64,000 nucleotides of DNA from Mycolicibacterium insubricum (GCF_010731615.1 NZ_AP022618.1:3348001-3412000); one strand, 5' to 3'. Counted from the stretch's first letter, positions 8,746-19,156 are shown. Notes: a model not told the origin generated them from the letters alone. Numbers and translations: made by a program.

Positions 8746-10257
8746 TCAGGCGCGGCACGTCAACCCGGACTGCGGCACCGTCTGGTTGAGCAGGAAGTCC
8801 AGGATCGCGGTGTCGATGCATTCGTAGCCGTTGAACACCACCGTGTGCTGGGTGCCCTCGAAGCTGACCAGTGAGGCGCCGAGCTGTCGGGCCAGGTCCA
8901 CACCGGACTGGTACGGGGTAGCCGGGTCGTGGGTCGTGGAGACCACCACCACCTGACCGGGTGCGGCCGGGCTGGCCGCCTTGGGTGTCGAGGTTGCCGG
9001 CACCGGCCAGAACGAGCAGATGTCGCGCGGGGCATTGCCGGTGAACTGACCGTACGACGAGAACGGGGACACCTGGCGGACCCGCTTGTCGGCGGCAATC
9101 CACACCGCGGGGTCCGTCGGTGACGGCGCGTCCACGCAGCGCACCGCGTTGAAGGCGTCCTGGTCATTGCTGTAGTGCCCGCGTTCGTCGCGACCCTGAT
9201 ATTCGTCGGCCAGCATCAGCAGGTCGCCGGGGTCGGTGCCGCGGGCCAGGCCCAGCAGGCCGCTGGTCAGGAACCGCCAGAACTGCGGCGTGTAGAGCGC
9301 GTTGAAGGTGCCGGTCAGCGCGTCGGCGTAGGACAGCCCGCGCGGGTCGGCGGTGCGGGCCGGTTTGGTGACCAGCGGATCGACCAGCTGGTGGTAGCGG
9401 GTGACGGCCTGGGCCGGGTCGTTGCCCAGCGGGCAGCCCGCGCTCTGCGCGCAGTCGGCGGCGTAGTCGTCGAAGGCGGCCTGGAATCCGGCCATCTGCC
9501 GGATCATCGACTCCACCGGGTCGATGCTGGGGTCGATCGCGCCGTCGAGCACCATGGCCCGCACGTGCGAGCCGAACTGGTTGACGTACTGGGTACCGAT
9601 CGCCGTGCCGTAGCTGAAGCCCAGGTAGTTGATCTTGTCGTCGCCGAGCATGCGGCGCACCGAATCCATGTCGCGGGCGACCTCGCGGGTGCCGACGTGC
9701 CCGAGTACCGCGGTCCCCATCCGCGCGGCGCAGCTCTGCGCGTACTGCTTGTTGAGCGCGTCGATACGCGCCACCCCGGCGGGGCTGAAGTCGACCATGG
9801 GTTCGCGCCGCCACGCGTCGAACTCGGCGTCGGTGCGGCAGCGCAGCTCCGGGGTGGAGTAGCCGACGCCGCGCGGGTCGAAGCCGACGAGGTCGAAGTG
9901 GTCGGTGATCGGGCTGCCGGCCAGCGCCGAGCCGATGCCGACGACGGTGTCCACCGCCGAGGCGCCCGGCCCACCCGGGTTGACGAACAGCGAACCGATG
10001 CGTTGTCCGGTCGCCGGGATCCGGATGACGGCGAGCTTGACCGTTCCGGTGGAGGGCGCGTCGTAGTCGATGGGGACGCTGAGCATGGTGCACTGGGCGC
10101 CCGGCAGATCGGCCGCGGTCTTCACCGCCGGGGTGCAACTACCCCAATTCGCCTGTGCCACCGCAGGGCTGGGTTCCGCGGCGGCGATCGGTGCGGACAT
10201 GCTGAAGACAAGCGCCGCCGAGAGCAGCGCAGAGCCCAGCCGAGCGGTGCGCTGCAT
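8746..10257 (-). CDS. Exported alpha/beta hydrolase (tripeptidyl aminopeptidase-like, Rv2223c-type)
   Basis: A 503-residue secreted hydrolase. The N-terminus (MQRTARLGSALLSAALVFSM then SAPIAAAEP) is a signal peptide with an AxA cleavage site near residue 26-28. The alpha/beta-hydrolase fold shows NPGGPGAS (oxyanion region), VGFDPRGVGYS, the nucleophile elbow GFSYGTAIG, an aspartate near THDPATPY and the catalytic histidine in GTQHTVVF. The family (TAP-like C-terminal domain) cleaves peptides from N-termini. It is a tandem paralogue of the lipoprotein gene just upstream but lacks a lipobox, so it is probably released or soluble in the periplasm. The ATG at 10257 is preferred over the one two codons upstream. 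Confidence 0.9.
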   Translation of the reverse strand: MQRTARLGSALLSAALVFSMSAPIAAAEPSPAVAQANWGSCTPAVKTAADLPGAQCTMLSVPIDYDAPSTGTVKLAVIRIPATGQRIGSLFVNPGGPGASAVDTVVGIGSALAGSPITDHFDLVGFDPRGVGYSTPELRCRTDAEFDAWRREPMVDFSPAGVARIDALNKQYAQSCAARMGTAVLGHVGTREVARDMDSVRRMLGDDKINYLGFSYGTAIGTQYVNQFGSHVRAMVLDGAIDPSIDPVESMIRQMAGFQAAFDDYAADCAQSAGCPLGNDPAQAVTRYHQLVDPLVTKPARTADPRGLSYADALTGTFNALYTPQFWRFLTSGLLGLARGTDPGDLLMLADEYQGRDERGHYSNDQDAFNAVRCVDAPSPTDPAVWIAADKRVRQVSPFSSYGQFTGNAPRDICSFWPVPATSTPKAASPAAPGQVVVVSTTHDPATPYQSGVDLARQLGASLVSFEGTQHTVVFNGYECIDTAILDFLLNQTVPQSGLTCRA

Positions 10258-10332
10258 GTGCACATCGTCGCATGCCGAAGGTGCACAACCCGCACCGACG
10301 AGGTCACGCGTCGATTGCGATCCGCGGCCCGG

Positions 10333-11871
10333 CTACGGGCACTTGGCGCCCTCCGGCGGCAGGGTGTTGTCGATCAGGTAGGCGGTTGCGTAGTCGTCAA
10401 CGCACTTCTGCCCCTGGAACACCACGGTGTGCTGGGTGCCGTCGTAGGTCAGCAGCGCGCCGCCGAGCTGACGGGCCAGTTCCACGCCGGCCTGGTACGG
10501 GGTGGCCGGGTCACCGGTGACCGACACCACCAGCGGTGGGGCCAGCCCCTCGACCTTCACCTCATGCGGCTGGCTGGTCGGCGCCACCGGCCAGAACGCG
10601 CACGTGCCCAGCGGGGCGTGGCCGGTGAATTCGCCGTAGCTCATGAACGGTGCGACCTCGCGGCTGCGCCGGTCGGCTTCGATGACCTTCTCCCGGTCGG
10701 TGACCGCGGGCCGGTCCACACAGTTGATGGCCACCCGCGCGTCGGTGGAGTTGTCGTAGTGCCCGTCCTTGTCGCGGCGCATGTACAGGTCGGCCATCTT
10801 CAGCAGGGTGTCGCCCTCGCCGTTGCGCAGCTCGGTCAGCCCGGTCTTCAGATGCGGCCAGAAATTCGGCGAGTACATCGCCAGGATGGTGCCGACGATG
10901 GCGTCGTTGTAGCTCAGGCCGCGCGGATCCTTGGTCTTGGCCGGATTCTTGGCCAGCGGTTGCACCATCGACAGGTACTCGGCGACCGCCTGGTCCGGGT
11001 CGGTGCCCAGCGGGCAGTCCGCACTCTTGGCGCAGTCGGCGGCAAAACTGTTGAACGCCTTCTGGAATGCGGCGGCTTGGTCGATCTCGGCTTCGATCGG
11101 ATCGGCGTTGGGATCGATCGCGCCGTCGAGGATCAGCGCCCGCACGTTGTGCGGGAACATCTCGGCGTACACCGCGCCGATCCGGGTGCCGTAGGAGTAG
11201 CCGAGGTAGGTCAACTTGTCGTCGCCGAGGGACGCCCGCAGCGCATCGAGATCCTTGGCCACGTTGACGGTTCCGACGTTGGCCAGGAAGTCCTTGCCCA
11301 TCTTGTCGACGCAGCGCTGGACGAACGCCTTGGTCTCGGACTCCATGTGCTCGACGCCCTCGGGGGTGTACTCCACGATCTGGTCGGCCCGGGACTTGTC
11401 GTTGTCGGCGTCGGAGTTGCACCACAGTGCCGGCTTGGACCGGGCGACCCCGCGCGGGTCGAAGCCGACCAGGTCGAACCGCTGGCGGATCGCCTCGGGC
11501 ATGCCCTGCACGAGGTTCATCGCGGCCTCCAGGCCGGACTCGCCGGGGCCGCCGGGATTGATCACCAGCGAGCCGATCTTGTCCCCGGTGGCCGGGAACC
11601 GGATCAGCGCCAGCGTGACGATGCCGTCGTCGGGCTTGTCGTAGTTCACCGGGACTGTGATGGTGCCGCACTGCCCCGAGCGCAGGTAGTCCGGCGCGGC
11701 GTCGGTGAAGGCGCACGGATGCCACTCGACCGGGGCCCCGATCTGCGGGGCTTCCCGCACCGCCTGCCCGTCGACGACCTGAGCGCAGCCGGACAGCAGC
11801 GTCAGCGTCGACGCCACGGCGACGGCCAGGCCCGCCCTGGTGCCCGGGCGCGCTCGTTTTCGCGGGTTCAT
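10333..11871 (-). CDS. caeA: CaeA/Hip1-like lipoprotein serine hydrolase
   Basis: A 512-residue lipoprotein: the signal sequence ends TLTLLSGC, a clear lipobox. Mature protein motifs are NPGGPGESG, GFDPRGVARS, the nucleophile elbow GYSYGTRIG, TGDPATPYQAG with the acid residue, and GTQHTVVFQG with the histidine. M. tuberculosis CaeA (Hip1, Rv2224c) is a cell-envelope serine protease that cleaves GroEL2 and affects host responses; this is its positional and sequence counterpart. It lies 75 bases upstream of its secreted paralogue on the same strand. ATG 11871 is chosen because it gives a standard basic n-region (MNPRKRARPGTR). Confidence 0.9.
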   Translation of the reverse strand: MNPRKRARPGTRAGLAVAVASTLTLLSGCAQVVDGQAVREAPQIGAPVEWHPCAFTDAAPDYLRSGQCGTITVPVNYDKPDDGIVTLALIRFPATGDKIGSLVINPGGPGESGLEAAMNLVQGMPEAIRQRFDLVGFDPRGVARSKPALWCNSDADNDKSRADQIVEYTPEGVEHMESETKAFVQRCVDKMGKDFLANVGTVNVAKDLDALRASLGDDKLTYLGYSYGTRIGAVYAEMFPHNVRALILDGAIDPNADPIEAEIDQAAAFQKAFNSFAADCAKSADCPLGTDPDQAVAEYLSMVQPLAKNPAKTKDPRGLSYNDAIVGTILAMYSPNFWPHLKTGLTELRNGEGDTLLKMADLYMRRDKDGHYDNSTDARVAINCVDRPAVTDREKVIEADRRSREVAPFMSYGEFTGHAPLGTCAFWPVAPTSQPHEVKVEGLAPPLVVSVTGDPATPYQAGVELARQLGGALLTYDGTQHTVVFQGQKCVDDYATAYLIDNTLPPEGAKCP

Positions 11872-11918
11872 GGCACCACATGCTGCCATGCGTACCCAGC
11901 GAAGCCGCTGAGCGTCGC

Positions 11919-13325
11919 TCAGTCGCGGGTCGCGGCGACCAGCGCGGCGAGCTCGGTGGCGAATCCGTCGGCCATGTCCCAGAGGTCCGGCAGCAGGTCC
12001 GGACAGGAGATGATGCCGACGTCGAGCTGCCCGGACAGCGACATGACGGTGATGTTGAGCCCCGATCCGTGGAACAGCGGCCCCAGCGGGTACATGGCCG
12101 ACACCTCGGCGCCCAGGAAGTACAGCGATTCCTGCGGGCCCGGGACGTTGGAGACGACGAGGTTGTGCACGGGACGGGCCTCGGTCAGCCGGGAGCTGGC
12201 GTAGACCCGCATGGCGACACCGAATACCGCGGGCGCGGCGAATTGGGACCAGTCCTGCAGCAGGCTGGCGGGGATCGCCGAGCTGTGTTCCTTGGCGACG
12301 GCGCTGGCCGCGGCGATCGCCCGCAGCCGCTCGGCCGGGTCGGCGATGTCGCTGTGCAGGCCGGTGAACATACCCGACACCTTGTTGCGGCCGGGTCGGT
12401 CCGAACGCCCGTGCACCGACACCGGGACCATCGCGACCAGCTGCTGTTCGGGCAGTTCACCGCGGTTGAGCAGGTATTGCCGCAGCACCCCGGCGACCAG
12501 CACCATCACCACGTCGTTGACCTTCACATCGAAGTGGTTCTTCACGGTCTTGACGTCGTCGAGGTCGAGCCGGGCGAACGCGACGTTGCGCCGCGGGGTG
12601 ACGGTGGCGTTGAAGGCGGTCTTCGGGGCATTGAACGGGCTGGCCATCGCCGCGCCGTTCACCGCGCGGCGCACGGTGTCCACCACGGTCCCGACGGTGT
12701 CCGGCAGCACCCGGGTGGCCAGGTTCACCGGCCGGGTGGCGAAGCGGGCGAATCCGCGGGCCGCGATGACCAGCGCTCCCGCCCCGCCCGGGGCCTCCAC
12801 CGGCTCGGGTGCGGGGGCGTCGGGCTCGGTGGAACACAACTGCGACATCAGGTTCGCCCCGGTCACGCCGTCGACGGCGGCGTGGTGGACCTTGGTGACC
12901 ACCGCCAGCGGGCCGCCGGCGCGCGCATCGGTGCCGTCGATGTTCTCCACCACCAGCATCTCCCACAGCGGCCGGCTGCGGTCCAGCGGCAGCGACGCGA
13001 AATGCCCGACCATCTCGGCGAGTTCCTCGCGGCCGCCCGGGGCGGGCAGGCCGATCCGGTGCACGTGGTGGTCGACGGCGAATTCGGGGTCCTCCACCCA
13101 GACCGGATGGTCGATGTTGAGGAAGCTGTCGGACAGTTTCATCCGGAACTCCGGCATCGCCCGGACCCGTTCGGCCAGGGTCGCCAACAGGCCGTCGAAG
13201 GTGTAGCCGCCCGGGATGCTGGTGGTGTCCAGCTCCAGGATCGAGCAGACGTGCAGCGGCTGGCTGGTGTTTTCGAGGTAGAGAAAGCTGGCGTCCAGGC
13301 CGCTGAGTCTCTGATATCCGGGCAT
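11919..13325 (-). CDS. Wax ester synthase/diacylglycerol acyltransferase (WS/DGAT)
   Basis: A 468-residue member of the WS/DGAT family, which transfers acyl groups from acyl-CoA to diacylglycerol or fatty alcohols to form storage triacylglycerol or wax esters. It starts [18 protein letters not shown], the standard family N-terminus, and holds the catalytic HHxxxDG motif in KVHHAAVDG at residues 147-153. Further conserved stretches are [41 protein letters not shown] and [19 protein letters not shown]. Mycobacteria carry many paralogues, so a Tgs number is not assigned. It diverges from panB across about 160 bases. Confidence 0.93.
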   Translation of the reverse strand: MPGYQRLSGLDASFLYLENTSQPLHVCSILELDTTSIPGGYTFDGLLATLAERVRAMPEFRMKLSDSFLNIDHPVWVEDPEFAVDHHVHRIGLPAPGGREELAEMVGHFASLPLDRSRPLWEMLVVENIDGTDARAGGPLAVVTKVHHAAVDGVTGANLMSQLCSTEPDAPAPEPVEAPGGAGALVIAARGFARFATRPVNLATRVLPDTVGTVVDTVRRAVNGAAMASPFNAPKTAFNATVTPRRNVAFARLDLDDVKTVKNHFDVKVNDVVMVLVAGVLRQYLLNRGELPEQQLVAMVPVSVHGRSDRPGRNKVSGMFTGLHSDIADPAERLRAIAAASAVAKEHSSAIPASLLQDWSQFAAPAVFGVAMRVYASSRLTEARPVHNLVVSNVPGPQESLYFLGAEVSAMYPLGPLFHGSGLNITVMSLSGQLDVGIISCPDLLPDLWDMADGFATELAALVAATRD

Positions 13326-13486
13326 GGCGCCGATGCTATGTCGTGCACCGCGGCGATTGTGAGGAAGTCCACTCACCTGGCGTGTTCTTTCCCGTGGTCA
13401 CCGATGGCAGACTGAACGGGTCAGACGACCCGGGGACCCGGATGGGCCTCGAGGAAACGAACCGACAAACAACACTGAGGACGATG

Positions 13487-14332
13487 ATGTCTGAAACACC
13501 GGTATACGGCGCTGTCGCCGACTCCACCGTCACCCGCCCCACCAAGGTCCGCACCCACCACCTGCAGCAGTGGAAGGCCGAAGGGCACAAGTGGGCCATG
13601 CTCACCGCCTACGACTACTCCACCGCGTGCGCCTTCTCCGACGCCGGCATCCCGGTGCTGCTGGTCGGCGATTCCGCCGCCAACGTGGTCTACGGCTACG
13701 ACACGACGGTGCCGATCTCGGTCGACGAGCTGATCCCGCTGGCCCGCGGCGTGGTGCGTGGCGCGCCGAACGCGCTGGTCGTCGTCGATCTGCCGTTCGG
13801 CAGCTACGAAGCCGGGCCCACCCAGGCACTGGCGACGGCGACCCGGTTCCTCAAGGAGACCGGTGCGCATGCGGTGAAGGTCGAGGGCGGCGAGCGGATC
13901 GTCGACCAGATCGCCACCTTGACCCAGGCCGGGATTCCCGTCGTCGGCCATCTGGGCTTCACCCCGCAGAGCGTCAACAGCCTGGGCGGGTTCCGCGTGC
14001 AGGGCCGCGGGGACACCGGCGAACAGATCATTCACGACGCCATCGCCGTCGCCGAGGCCGGCGCCATCGCCGTCGTTCTGGAGATGGTGCCCGCCGATCT
14101 GGCCACCCAGATCACCGGCAAGCTCACCATCCCCACCGTCGGGATCGGCGCCGGGCCCAACTGCGACGCCCAGGTTCTGGTGTGGCAGGACATGGCCGGG
14201 ATGACGACCGGACGGACCGCGAAGTTCGTCAAGCGGTTCGGCGACGTGGGTGCCGAGTTGCGCCGCGCGGCCGGCGACTACGCGGCCGAGGTGGCCAGCG
14301 GGGCGTTCCCGGCGGAACAGCACAGCTTCTGA
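13487..14332 (+). CDS. panB: 3-methyl-2-oxobutanoate hydroxymethyltransferase
   Basis: PanB makes ketopantoate from 2-oxoisovalerate and methylene-tetrahydrofolate, the first committed step of pantothenate and CoA synthesis. The 281-residue product has [36 protein letters not shown] (Mg-binding aspartate), [38 protein letters not shown] and [20 protein letters not shown], covering the whole (beta-alpha)8 barrel. The second of two adjacent ATG codons is chosen because GAGG ends 6 bases upstream of it. The DUF2252 gene starts 18 bases downstream on the same strand. Confidence 0.96.
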   Translation: MSETPVYGAVADSTVTRPTKVRTHHLQQWKAEGHKWAMLTAYDYSTACAFSDAGIPVLLVGDSAANVVYGYDTTVPISVDELIPLARGVVRGAPNALVVVDLPFGSYEAGPTQALATATRFLKETGAHAVKVEGGERIVDQIATLTQAGIPVVGHLGFTPQSVNSLGGFRVQGRGDTGEQIIHDAIAVAEAGAIAVVLEMVPADLATQITGKLTIPTVGIGAGPNCDAQVLVWQDMAGMTTGRTAKFVKRFGDVGAELRRAAGDYAAEVASGAFPAEQHSF

Positions 14333-14350
14333 GGCGTACGCTGCGCGGTC

Positions 14351-15751
14351 ATGTCGGATTTGCAACTGCGCGACCGCGCAATCGTCGTTGACGATCCCCA
14401 ATACGACATCGATCGCGGCCGGGCGCTGCGCAGCCAGTCACCGCGCAAGGCACTGGCCGAACTCACCGTCGCCGACCGGACCGCGACCGAGATCCTGGTC
14501 GACCAGAACCGCTCCCGGGTGCCCGAGCTGATCGGGCTCCGGTTCGCCCGGATGCTGGTCAGCCCGCTGACCTTCTACCGCGGCGCGGCGGCGGTGATGG
14601 CCGCCGATCTCGCCGCCAGCCCGACCAGCAACATCGAAGTGATGTCCTGCGGCGACGCCCACCTGTCGAACTTCGGGGTCTTCGCCACCCCCGACCGGGC
14701 GCTGGTGTTCGACCTGAACGACTTCGACGAGGCGGCCATGGCCCCGGCCGAATGGGACCTGAAACGGCTGGTCACCAGCGCGATCCTGGGTGCCCGGCAG
14801 CTGAAGTTCCCGGAAACCGCCGTCAGCGACATCGCCCACGGGGCCGCCGGAGCGTACCGCGATGCACTGGTGGCGATGATGCAGATGAGCGTGCTGGACC
14901 GCTTCTACCTGCGGGCCGAGCCGATCAAGCAGAGCGACCTGGTCTCCGCCCCGTTCGGCGAAGTCATCCACCGGACCGTCGAGCGGGCGCGCAAGCGCAC
15001 CTCGGAACGAGCCTTCGCCAAGCTCACCGAGCTGGATGCCGAGGGCACCCCCCGGTTCCGGGAGGACCCTCCGCTGACCCGGCATGTGCCGCTGTCGGAT
15101 GAAACCGCGCTGCTGCAGGCCGTCGACGAGTACATGACGTCGGTCCCGGTGGACGTCCGGCTGCTGCTGGCGCACTTCCGCGCGACCGACATCGCCATGC
15201 GGGTGGTGGGGGTCGGCAGTGTCGGCACCCGCTGCTATCTGGCCTCGGTGGTCGACCGGTACGGCACCCCGCTGATCCTGCAGATCAAGGAGGCCAAGCG
15301 ATCGGTCCTGCAGGAGTACGGGAAGCGCACCCAGCTCCCGTTGCTGACCGCCGCGATCGCCGCCCACGGCGAGGGCCGCCGCGTCGTCGACGGGCAGCGG
15401 ATCCTGCAGTCCATGTCCGATCTGCTGCTGGGCACCATCCGCATCGACGGGGCCGACTTCTACGTGCGCCAATTCCACGACATGAAGGGCAGCGTCGACC
15501 TCGGCGAACTCAACGCAGAGACGTTCGCCGAATACGCCGCCGGCTGCGCGGCGATCCTGGCCCGCGCACACGCCCAGAGCGCCAACGCCGCGGTGCTGCG
15601 CGGCTACTTCGGCAGCGGCGGCAAGGCCGCCGAAGCCGTCGTCACCTGGTGCTACCGCTACGCCGACAAGACGGTCGACGATTTCGATCAGCTGACCGCG
15701 GCCGCCCGCGACGGTGCCATCGAGGTCGCCGACAGCCCGGAGATGAAATAG
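14351..15751 (+). CDS. DUF2252 family protein with kinase-like motifs
   Basis: A 466-residue DUF2252-type protein of unknown function. The core reads VMSCGDAHLSNFGVFATPD then LVFDLNDFDEA, followed by WDLKRLVTSA. This order (GDxHxxN, then DFNDFDE) resembles the catalytic and metal-binding loops of aminoglycoside-phosphotransferase-like kinases (HGDxHxxN and DFD), so a small-molecule or protein kinase-like fold is possible; that is inference. A later conserved piece is ILQIKEAKRSVLQEY with a candidate lysine. It lies just downstream of panB and converges on the enoyl-CoA isomerase gene with one base between stop codons. Confidence 0.85.
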   Translation: MSDLQLRDRAIVVDDPQYDIDRGRALRSQSPRKALAELTVADRTATEILVDQNRSRVPELIGLRFARMLVSPLTFYRGAAAVMAADLAASPTSNIEVMSCGDAHLSNFGVFATPDRALVFDLNDFDEAAMAPAEWDLKRLVTSAILGARQLKFPETAVSDIAHGAAGAYRDALVAMMQMSVLDRFYLRAEPIKQSDLVSAPFGEVIHRTVERARKRTSERAFAKLTELDAEGTPRFREDPPLTRHVPLSDETALLQAVDEYMTSVPVDVRLLLAHFRATDIAMRVVGVGSVGTRCYLASVVDRYGTPLILQIKEAKRSVLQEYGKRTQLPLLTAAIAAHGEGRRVVDGQRILQSMSDLLLGTIRIDGADFYVRQFHDMKGSVDLGELNAETFAEYAAGCAAILARAHAQSANAAVLRGYFGSGGKAAEAVVTWCYRYADKTVDDFDQLTAAARDGAIEVADSPEMK

Positions 15752-15752
15752 C

Positions 15753-16529
15753 TCAGCCGAAAAGCGGCGCCCGCTTGTTGACGAACGCGTCGATGCCTTC
15801 GCGGCCGTCGGCGGCCTCGGCGTTGCCGGAGATCGTCGCCGACTCCAGGTCCAGCTGGGTGGCGTAGTCGTTGTGCTGGCTGGCCGACAGCAGCCGGCGG
15901 ACCGACGACTGGGCGGTGCCCGATCCGGCGGCCATCGCCTCGGCCAGCGCGTCGGCGCGGGCGGCCAGCTCGGCGTCGGAGACCACCTCGGTCACCATCC
16001 CCCAGTCCAGGCCCTGCGCGGCCGAGAGCCGCCGGTTGGTGAGTATCAGCTCCTGCGCGCGCCGCAGCCCGACCAGGCGCGGCAGCAGGTAGGAGGCGCC
16101 GCCGTCGGGGCTCAGTCCGGCGCGGGTGTAGGCCATGGTGAACGACGCCGATTCGGCCGCGAGCACCAGATCGCCGGTCACCGCGAGGGAGAAGCCGGCA
16201 CCGGCGGCGGCCCCGTTGACGGCGGTGATCAGCACCGCGTCCATCTGCGCGAAGGCCTTCAGCGCGGCGTGCAGGTCGTCGGCGATGCCCTTGACGAACG
16301 CGCTCGGCCCCAGCGGGGAGGACGCCATGGCCTTGAGGTCGCCTCCGGCGCAGAAGAACCGACCGGTGCCGGTCAGCAGGACCACCTTGACGTCCGGATC
16401 GGCGCACCGGCGCGCGGCGTCGGCGAGCTCGGTGCACAGCGCGTCGTCGAGGCCGTTGGCCGCGTCCGGCCGGTTCAGCGTGATGCGGGTGATGCGGCCC
16501 GGCTCGAACAGCAGCGTCTGGTATGCCAT
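15753..16529 (-). CDS. Enoyl-CoA hydratase/isomerase family protein
   Basis: A 258-residue crotonase-fold enzyme acting on acyl-CoA. The oxyanion-hole segments are FFCAGGDLKAM and AVNGAAAGAGFSLAV. At the catalytic position it reads LSPDGGASYLLPRLVG: aspartate rather than glutamate, as in PaaG-type 1,2-epoxyphenylacetyl-CoA isomerases and delta-isomerases, and the second hydratase glutamate is not obvious. An isomerase is therefore more likely than a classical hydratase. The length and start (MAYQTLLFEPGRITRITLNR) are typical. It stands alone on the minus strand and diverges from the CYTH-CHAD gene. Confidence 0.9.
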   Translation of the reverse strand: MAYQTLLFEPGRITRITLNRPDAANGLDDALCTELADAARRCADPDVKVVLLTGTGRFFCAGGDLKAMASSPLGPSAFVKGIADDLHAALKAFAQMDAVLITAVNGAAAGAGFSLAVTGDLVLAAESASFTMAYTRAGLSPDGGASYLLPRLVGLRRAQELILTNRRLSAAQGLDWGMVTEVVSDAELAARADALAEAMAAGSGTAQSSVRRLLSASQHNDYATQLDLESATISGNAEAADGREGIDAFVNKRAPLFG

Positions 16530-16641
16530 CCGCCGACGGTAGCCGGTGCGCCGTCACCGACCGCCGCCGGGTTGCCACCGACCTCCGGCGGTTATGGCAG
16601 GGTAGGGAGTAATCCCCGAGCGAAGGTGACGTGAGCCGGTC

Positions 16642-18084
16642 ATGGCCAAAAAATCCAAGGAAGTTGAACGCAAGTACGACGTCGCGGACGCCACCGTGTC
16701 GCCGTCGTTCGAGGGCCTTGCGTCGGTGTTGCGCATCGAGCAGCTACCGGCCCAGCAGCTGGACGCCGTGTACTACGACACCGCCGATCATCGCCTTGCC
16801 GCACACCGGATCACGCTGCGGCGCCGCACCGGTGGCGACGACGCCGGCTGGCACCTGAAGCTGCCCGCCGGCACCGACGCCCGCACCGAAATCCACGCCC
16901 CGCTGGCCGACACCGTGCCCGAGGAACTCCGCGACGTGGTGCTGGCCATCGTGCGCGACACCGAACTGGTCCCGGTGGCCCGGATCCGCAACGAGCGATT
17001 CGCCCAGCGGCTCTACGGCGCCGACGAGGCGGTGCTCGCCGAGTTCTGCGACGACCATGTGCACTCCACCGCCGGAGACGACGAACAACGTTGGCGGGAA
17101 TGGGAATTGGAGCTGGTGGCCGATCCCGAGGACCGCGAGCTGCTGGAACGCCTCGGCCATCGGCTGCTCGACGCCGGCGCGACGCCGTCCCGCTCGGCCG
17201 CCAAGCTGGCCCGCGTGCTCGGCGATCCGCCCGCGTCGGCGCCCGTCCCGGCCGACCCGATCCACCGCGCCGTCGCCGAACACGTCGACGAACTGATCGT
17301 CTGGGACCGGGCGGTGCGCGCCGACGAGTGGGACTCGGTGCACCAGATGCGGGTGACCACCCGCAAGCTGCGCAGCCTGCTCAAGGACTCCGAGGCGTCG
17401 TTCGGGCTGACCGACGACGCCTGGGTGCTCGACGAGCTGCGGGTGCTGGCCGCGATTCTCGGGGTCGCGCGCGACGCCGAGGTGCTGGCCGAGAAGTACG
17501 AACACGCCCTCGGCGAGCTGGAGCCCGGGCTGATCCGCGGACCCGTGCGGGAACGGCTGGTCGACGGGTCACGACGGCGCTACGAGGCCGGATGGCGGCG
17601 TTCCCTGGCCGCGATGCGCACCCCCCGGTACTTCCGCCTGCTCGACGCCCTCGACGAACTGGCCACCGCCGCGCCGGTCCCGGTCGAGCAGCACGGTGAG
17701 CAGCCGGGCAACCTGAGCGGCGCATACGCGCGGCTGCGCAAATCGGTGCGAACCGCCAAGGCGGCCGAGAAGTCCCACGACCCGCACCGGGACGAGGCGC
17801 TGCACCGGATCCGCAAGACTGCCAAGCGGCTGCGCTACACCGCCGCGGCGGTCGGCCGGCGCCGGGTGACCGATGCCGCCAAGACCATTCAGACGCTGCT
17901 GGGCGACCACCAGGACGCCACCGTCAGTCGCACCCACTTGGCGCATCAGGCCGAGGTCGCGCACGCCGCCGGTGAGGACACCTTCACCTACGGGTTGCTG
18001 TATCAGCGCGAGGACGACCTGGCCCACCGCTGCCGCGCCGAGCTCGACGACGCCTTGGCCAAGCTGAAGCGGGCGATGAAGTAG
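16642..18084 (+). CDS. CYTH and CHAD domain protein (Rv2226-like)
   Basis: A 480-residue two-domain protein. The N-terminal CYTH domain (about residues 1-200) opens with the signature ExExK as EVERKYDV (residues 7-11) and has YYDTADHRL, HRITLRRRTGG and WHLKLPAG, which form the triphosphate tunnel. The C-terminal CHAD domain (about 215-475) is helical with histidine and basic residues, for example HQMRVTTRKLRSLLKD, HRIRKTAKRLRYTAAAVG and LGDHQDATVSR. CYTH enzymes hydrolyse inorganic or organic triphosphates and CHAD domains bind polyphosphate, so a role in polyphosphate or triphosphate metabolism is likely. It ends 3 bases before the 3' end of RNase P RNA on the opposite strand. Confidence 0.92.
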   Translation: MAKKSKEVERKYDVADATVSPSFEGLASVLRIEQLPAQQLDAVYYDTADHRLAAHRITLRRRTGGDDAGWHLKLPAGTDARTEIHAPLADTVPEELRDVVLAIVRDTELVPVARIRNERFAQRLYGADEAVLAEFCDDHVHSTAGDDEQRWREWELELVADPEDRELLERLGHRLLDAGATPSRSAAKLARVLGDPPASAPVPADPIHRAVAEHVDELIVWDRAVRADEWDSVHQMRVTTRKLRSLLKDSEASFGLTDDAWVLDELRVLAAILGVARDAEVLAEKYEHALGELEPGLIRGPVRERLVDGSRRRYEAGWRRSLAAMRTPRYFRLLDALDELATAAPVPVEQHGEQPGNLSGAYARLRKSVRTAKAAEKSHDPHRDEALHRIRKTAKRLRYTAAAVGRRRVTDAAKTIQTLLGDHQDATVSRTHLAHQAEVAHAAGEDTFTYGLLYQREDDLAHRCRAELDDALAKLKRAMK

Positions 18085-18087
18085 GGG

Positions 18088-18461
<374 letters not shown>

Positions 18462-18510
18462 GCTGGTCATGGTAGTGCCAATTGCCGCCGCGGGCCAGCG
18501 GCGGCCGCGC

Positions 18511-19152
18511 TCAGCCGCGCGGCACCCGCTGCACCACGATGACGTTGTCGATCAGGTGCGCCGGCTTGTCGTCGGGCCCGATGGCGTCGCGTTCGGCCGG
18601 CCCGCACCGCAGCACCCGCCAGCCCTCGCCCAGCGCGAGCCCGTCGAGCACCTGCTGCGCGCTGGGGAACTCGTGGTGGTGGGCGGCCATGGTCGACGCC
18701 CACGGCGGGGCCTCGCCGTGATCCACGATCAGCAGGATGCCGTCGGGTGCCACCGCGGCCGCCGCCCGTCGCAGGATCTGCTCCCGCTCCAGCGGGGCGT
18801 GCGAGTGCAGGAACTGCGCCGACACCAGGTCGTACTCCCCGTCGGGAAACGAGGTGTTCAGGTCGTGCTGCTGGAATTCGATGCGCTCGGCCAGTGCCCC
18901 GGCGTCCTCGGCGCCGCGGGCCAGCGCGGTTTCGGAGATGTCGACGGCCACCACCCGCCAGCCCGCCCGGGCCAGCCAGATCGCGTCGGCGCCCTCGCCG
19001 GCGCCCAGATCCAGCGCCCGGCCCGGCGCCAACCCGTCGGCCACCTCGGCCAGCCGGGCATTGACCCGGCCGCTCCAGATCCGCTCGGATTCGGCGTAGC
19101 GCTGCTCCCAGCTGGTGTGCGCGTCGCCGTGGGTGTCGTGTCCGTCGGTCAC
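18511..19152 (-). CDS. Class I SAM-dependent methyltransferase
   Basis: A 213-residue Rossmann-fold methyltransferase. Motif I is ALDLGAGEGADAIWLA, followed by WRVVAVDIS (motif II acid residue), FQQHDLNTSF and YDLVSAQFLHSHAPLEREQIL. The N-terminus has WEQRYAESERIWSGR, seen in thiopurine or tellurite-resistance-like methyltransferases of actinobacteria. The substrate is unknown. It begins 4 bases after the stop of the RNase H-phosphatase gene and so is the last gene of a five-gene minus-strand operon. Confidence 0.88.
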   Translation of the reverse strand: MTDGHDTHGDAHTSWEQRYAESERIWSGRVNARLAEVADGLAPGRALDLGAGEGADAIWLARAGWRVVAVDISETALARGAEDAGALAERIEFQQHDLNTSFPDGEYDLVSAQFLHSHAPLEREQILRRAAAAVAPDGILLIVDHGEAPPWASTMAAHHHEFPSAQQVLDGLALGEGWRVLRCGPAERDAIGPDDKPAHLIDNVIVVQRVPRG

Positions 19153-19156
19153 GGTG

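Noticed and set aside
9175..12204. A 1009-codon open frame on the plus strand opposite the two exported hydrolases
   Set aside because: It is antisense to two well-supported genes, its translation is full of His, Arg, Gly and Val in no domain order, and GC-rich DNA commonly leaves such frames open.
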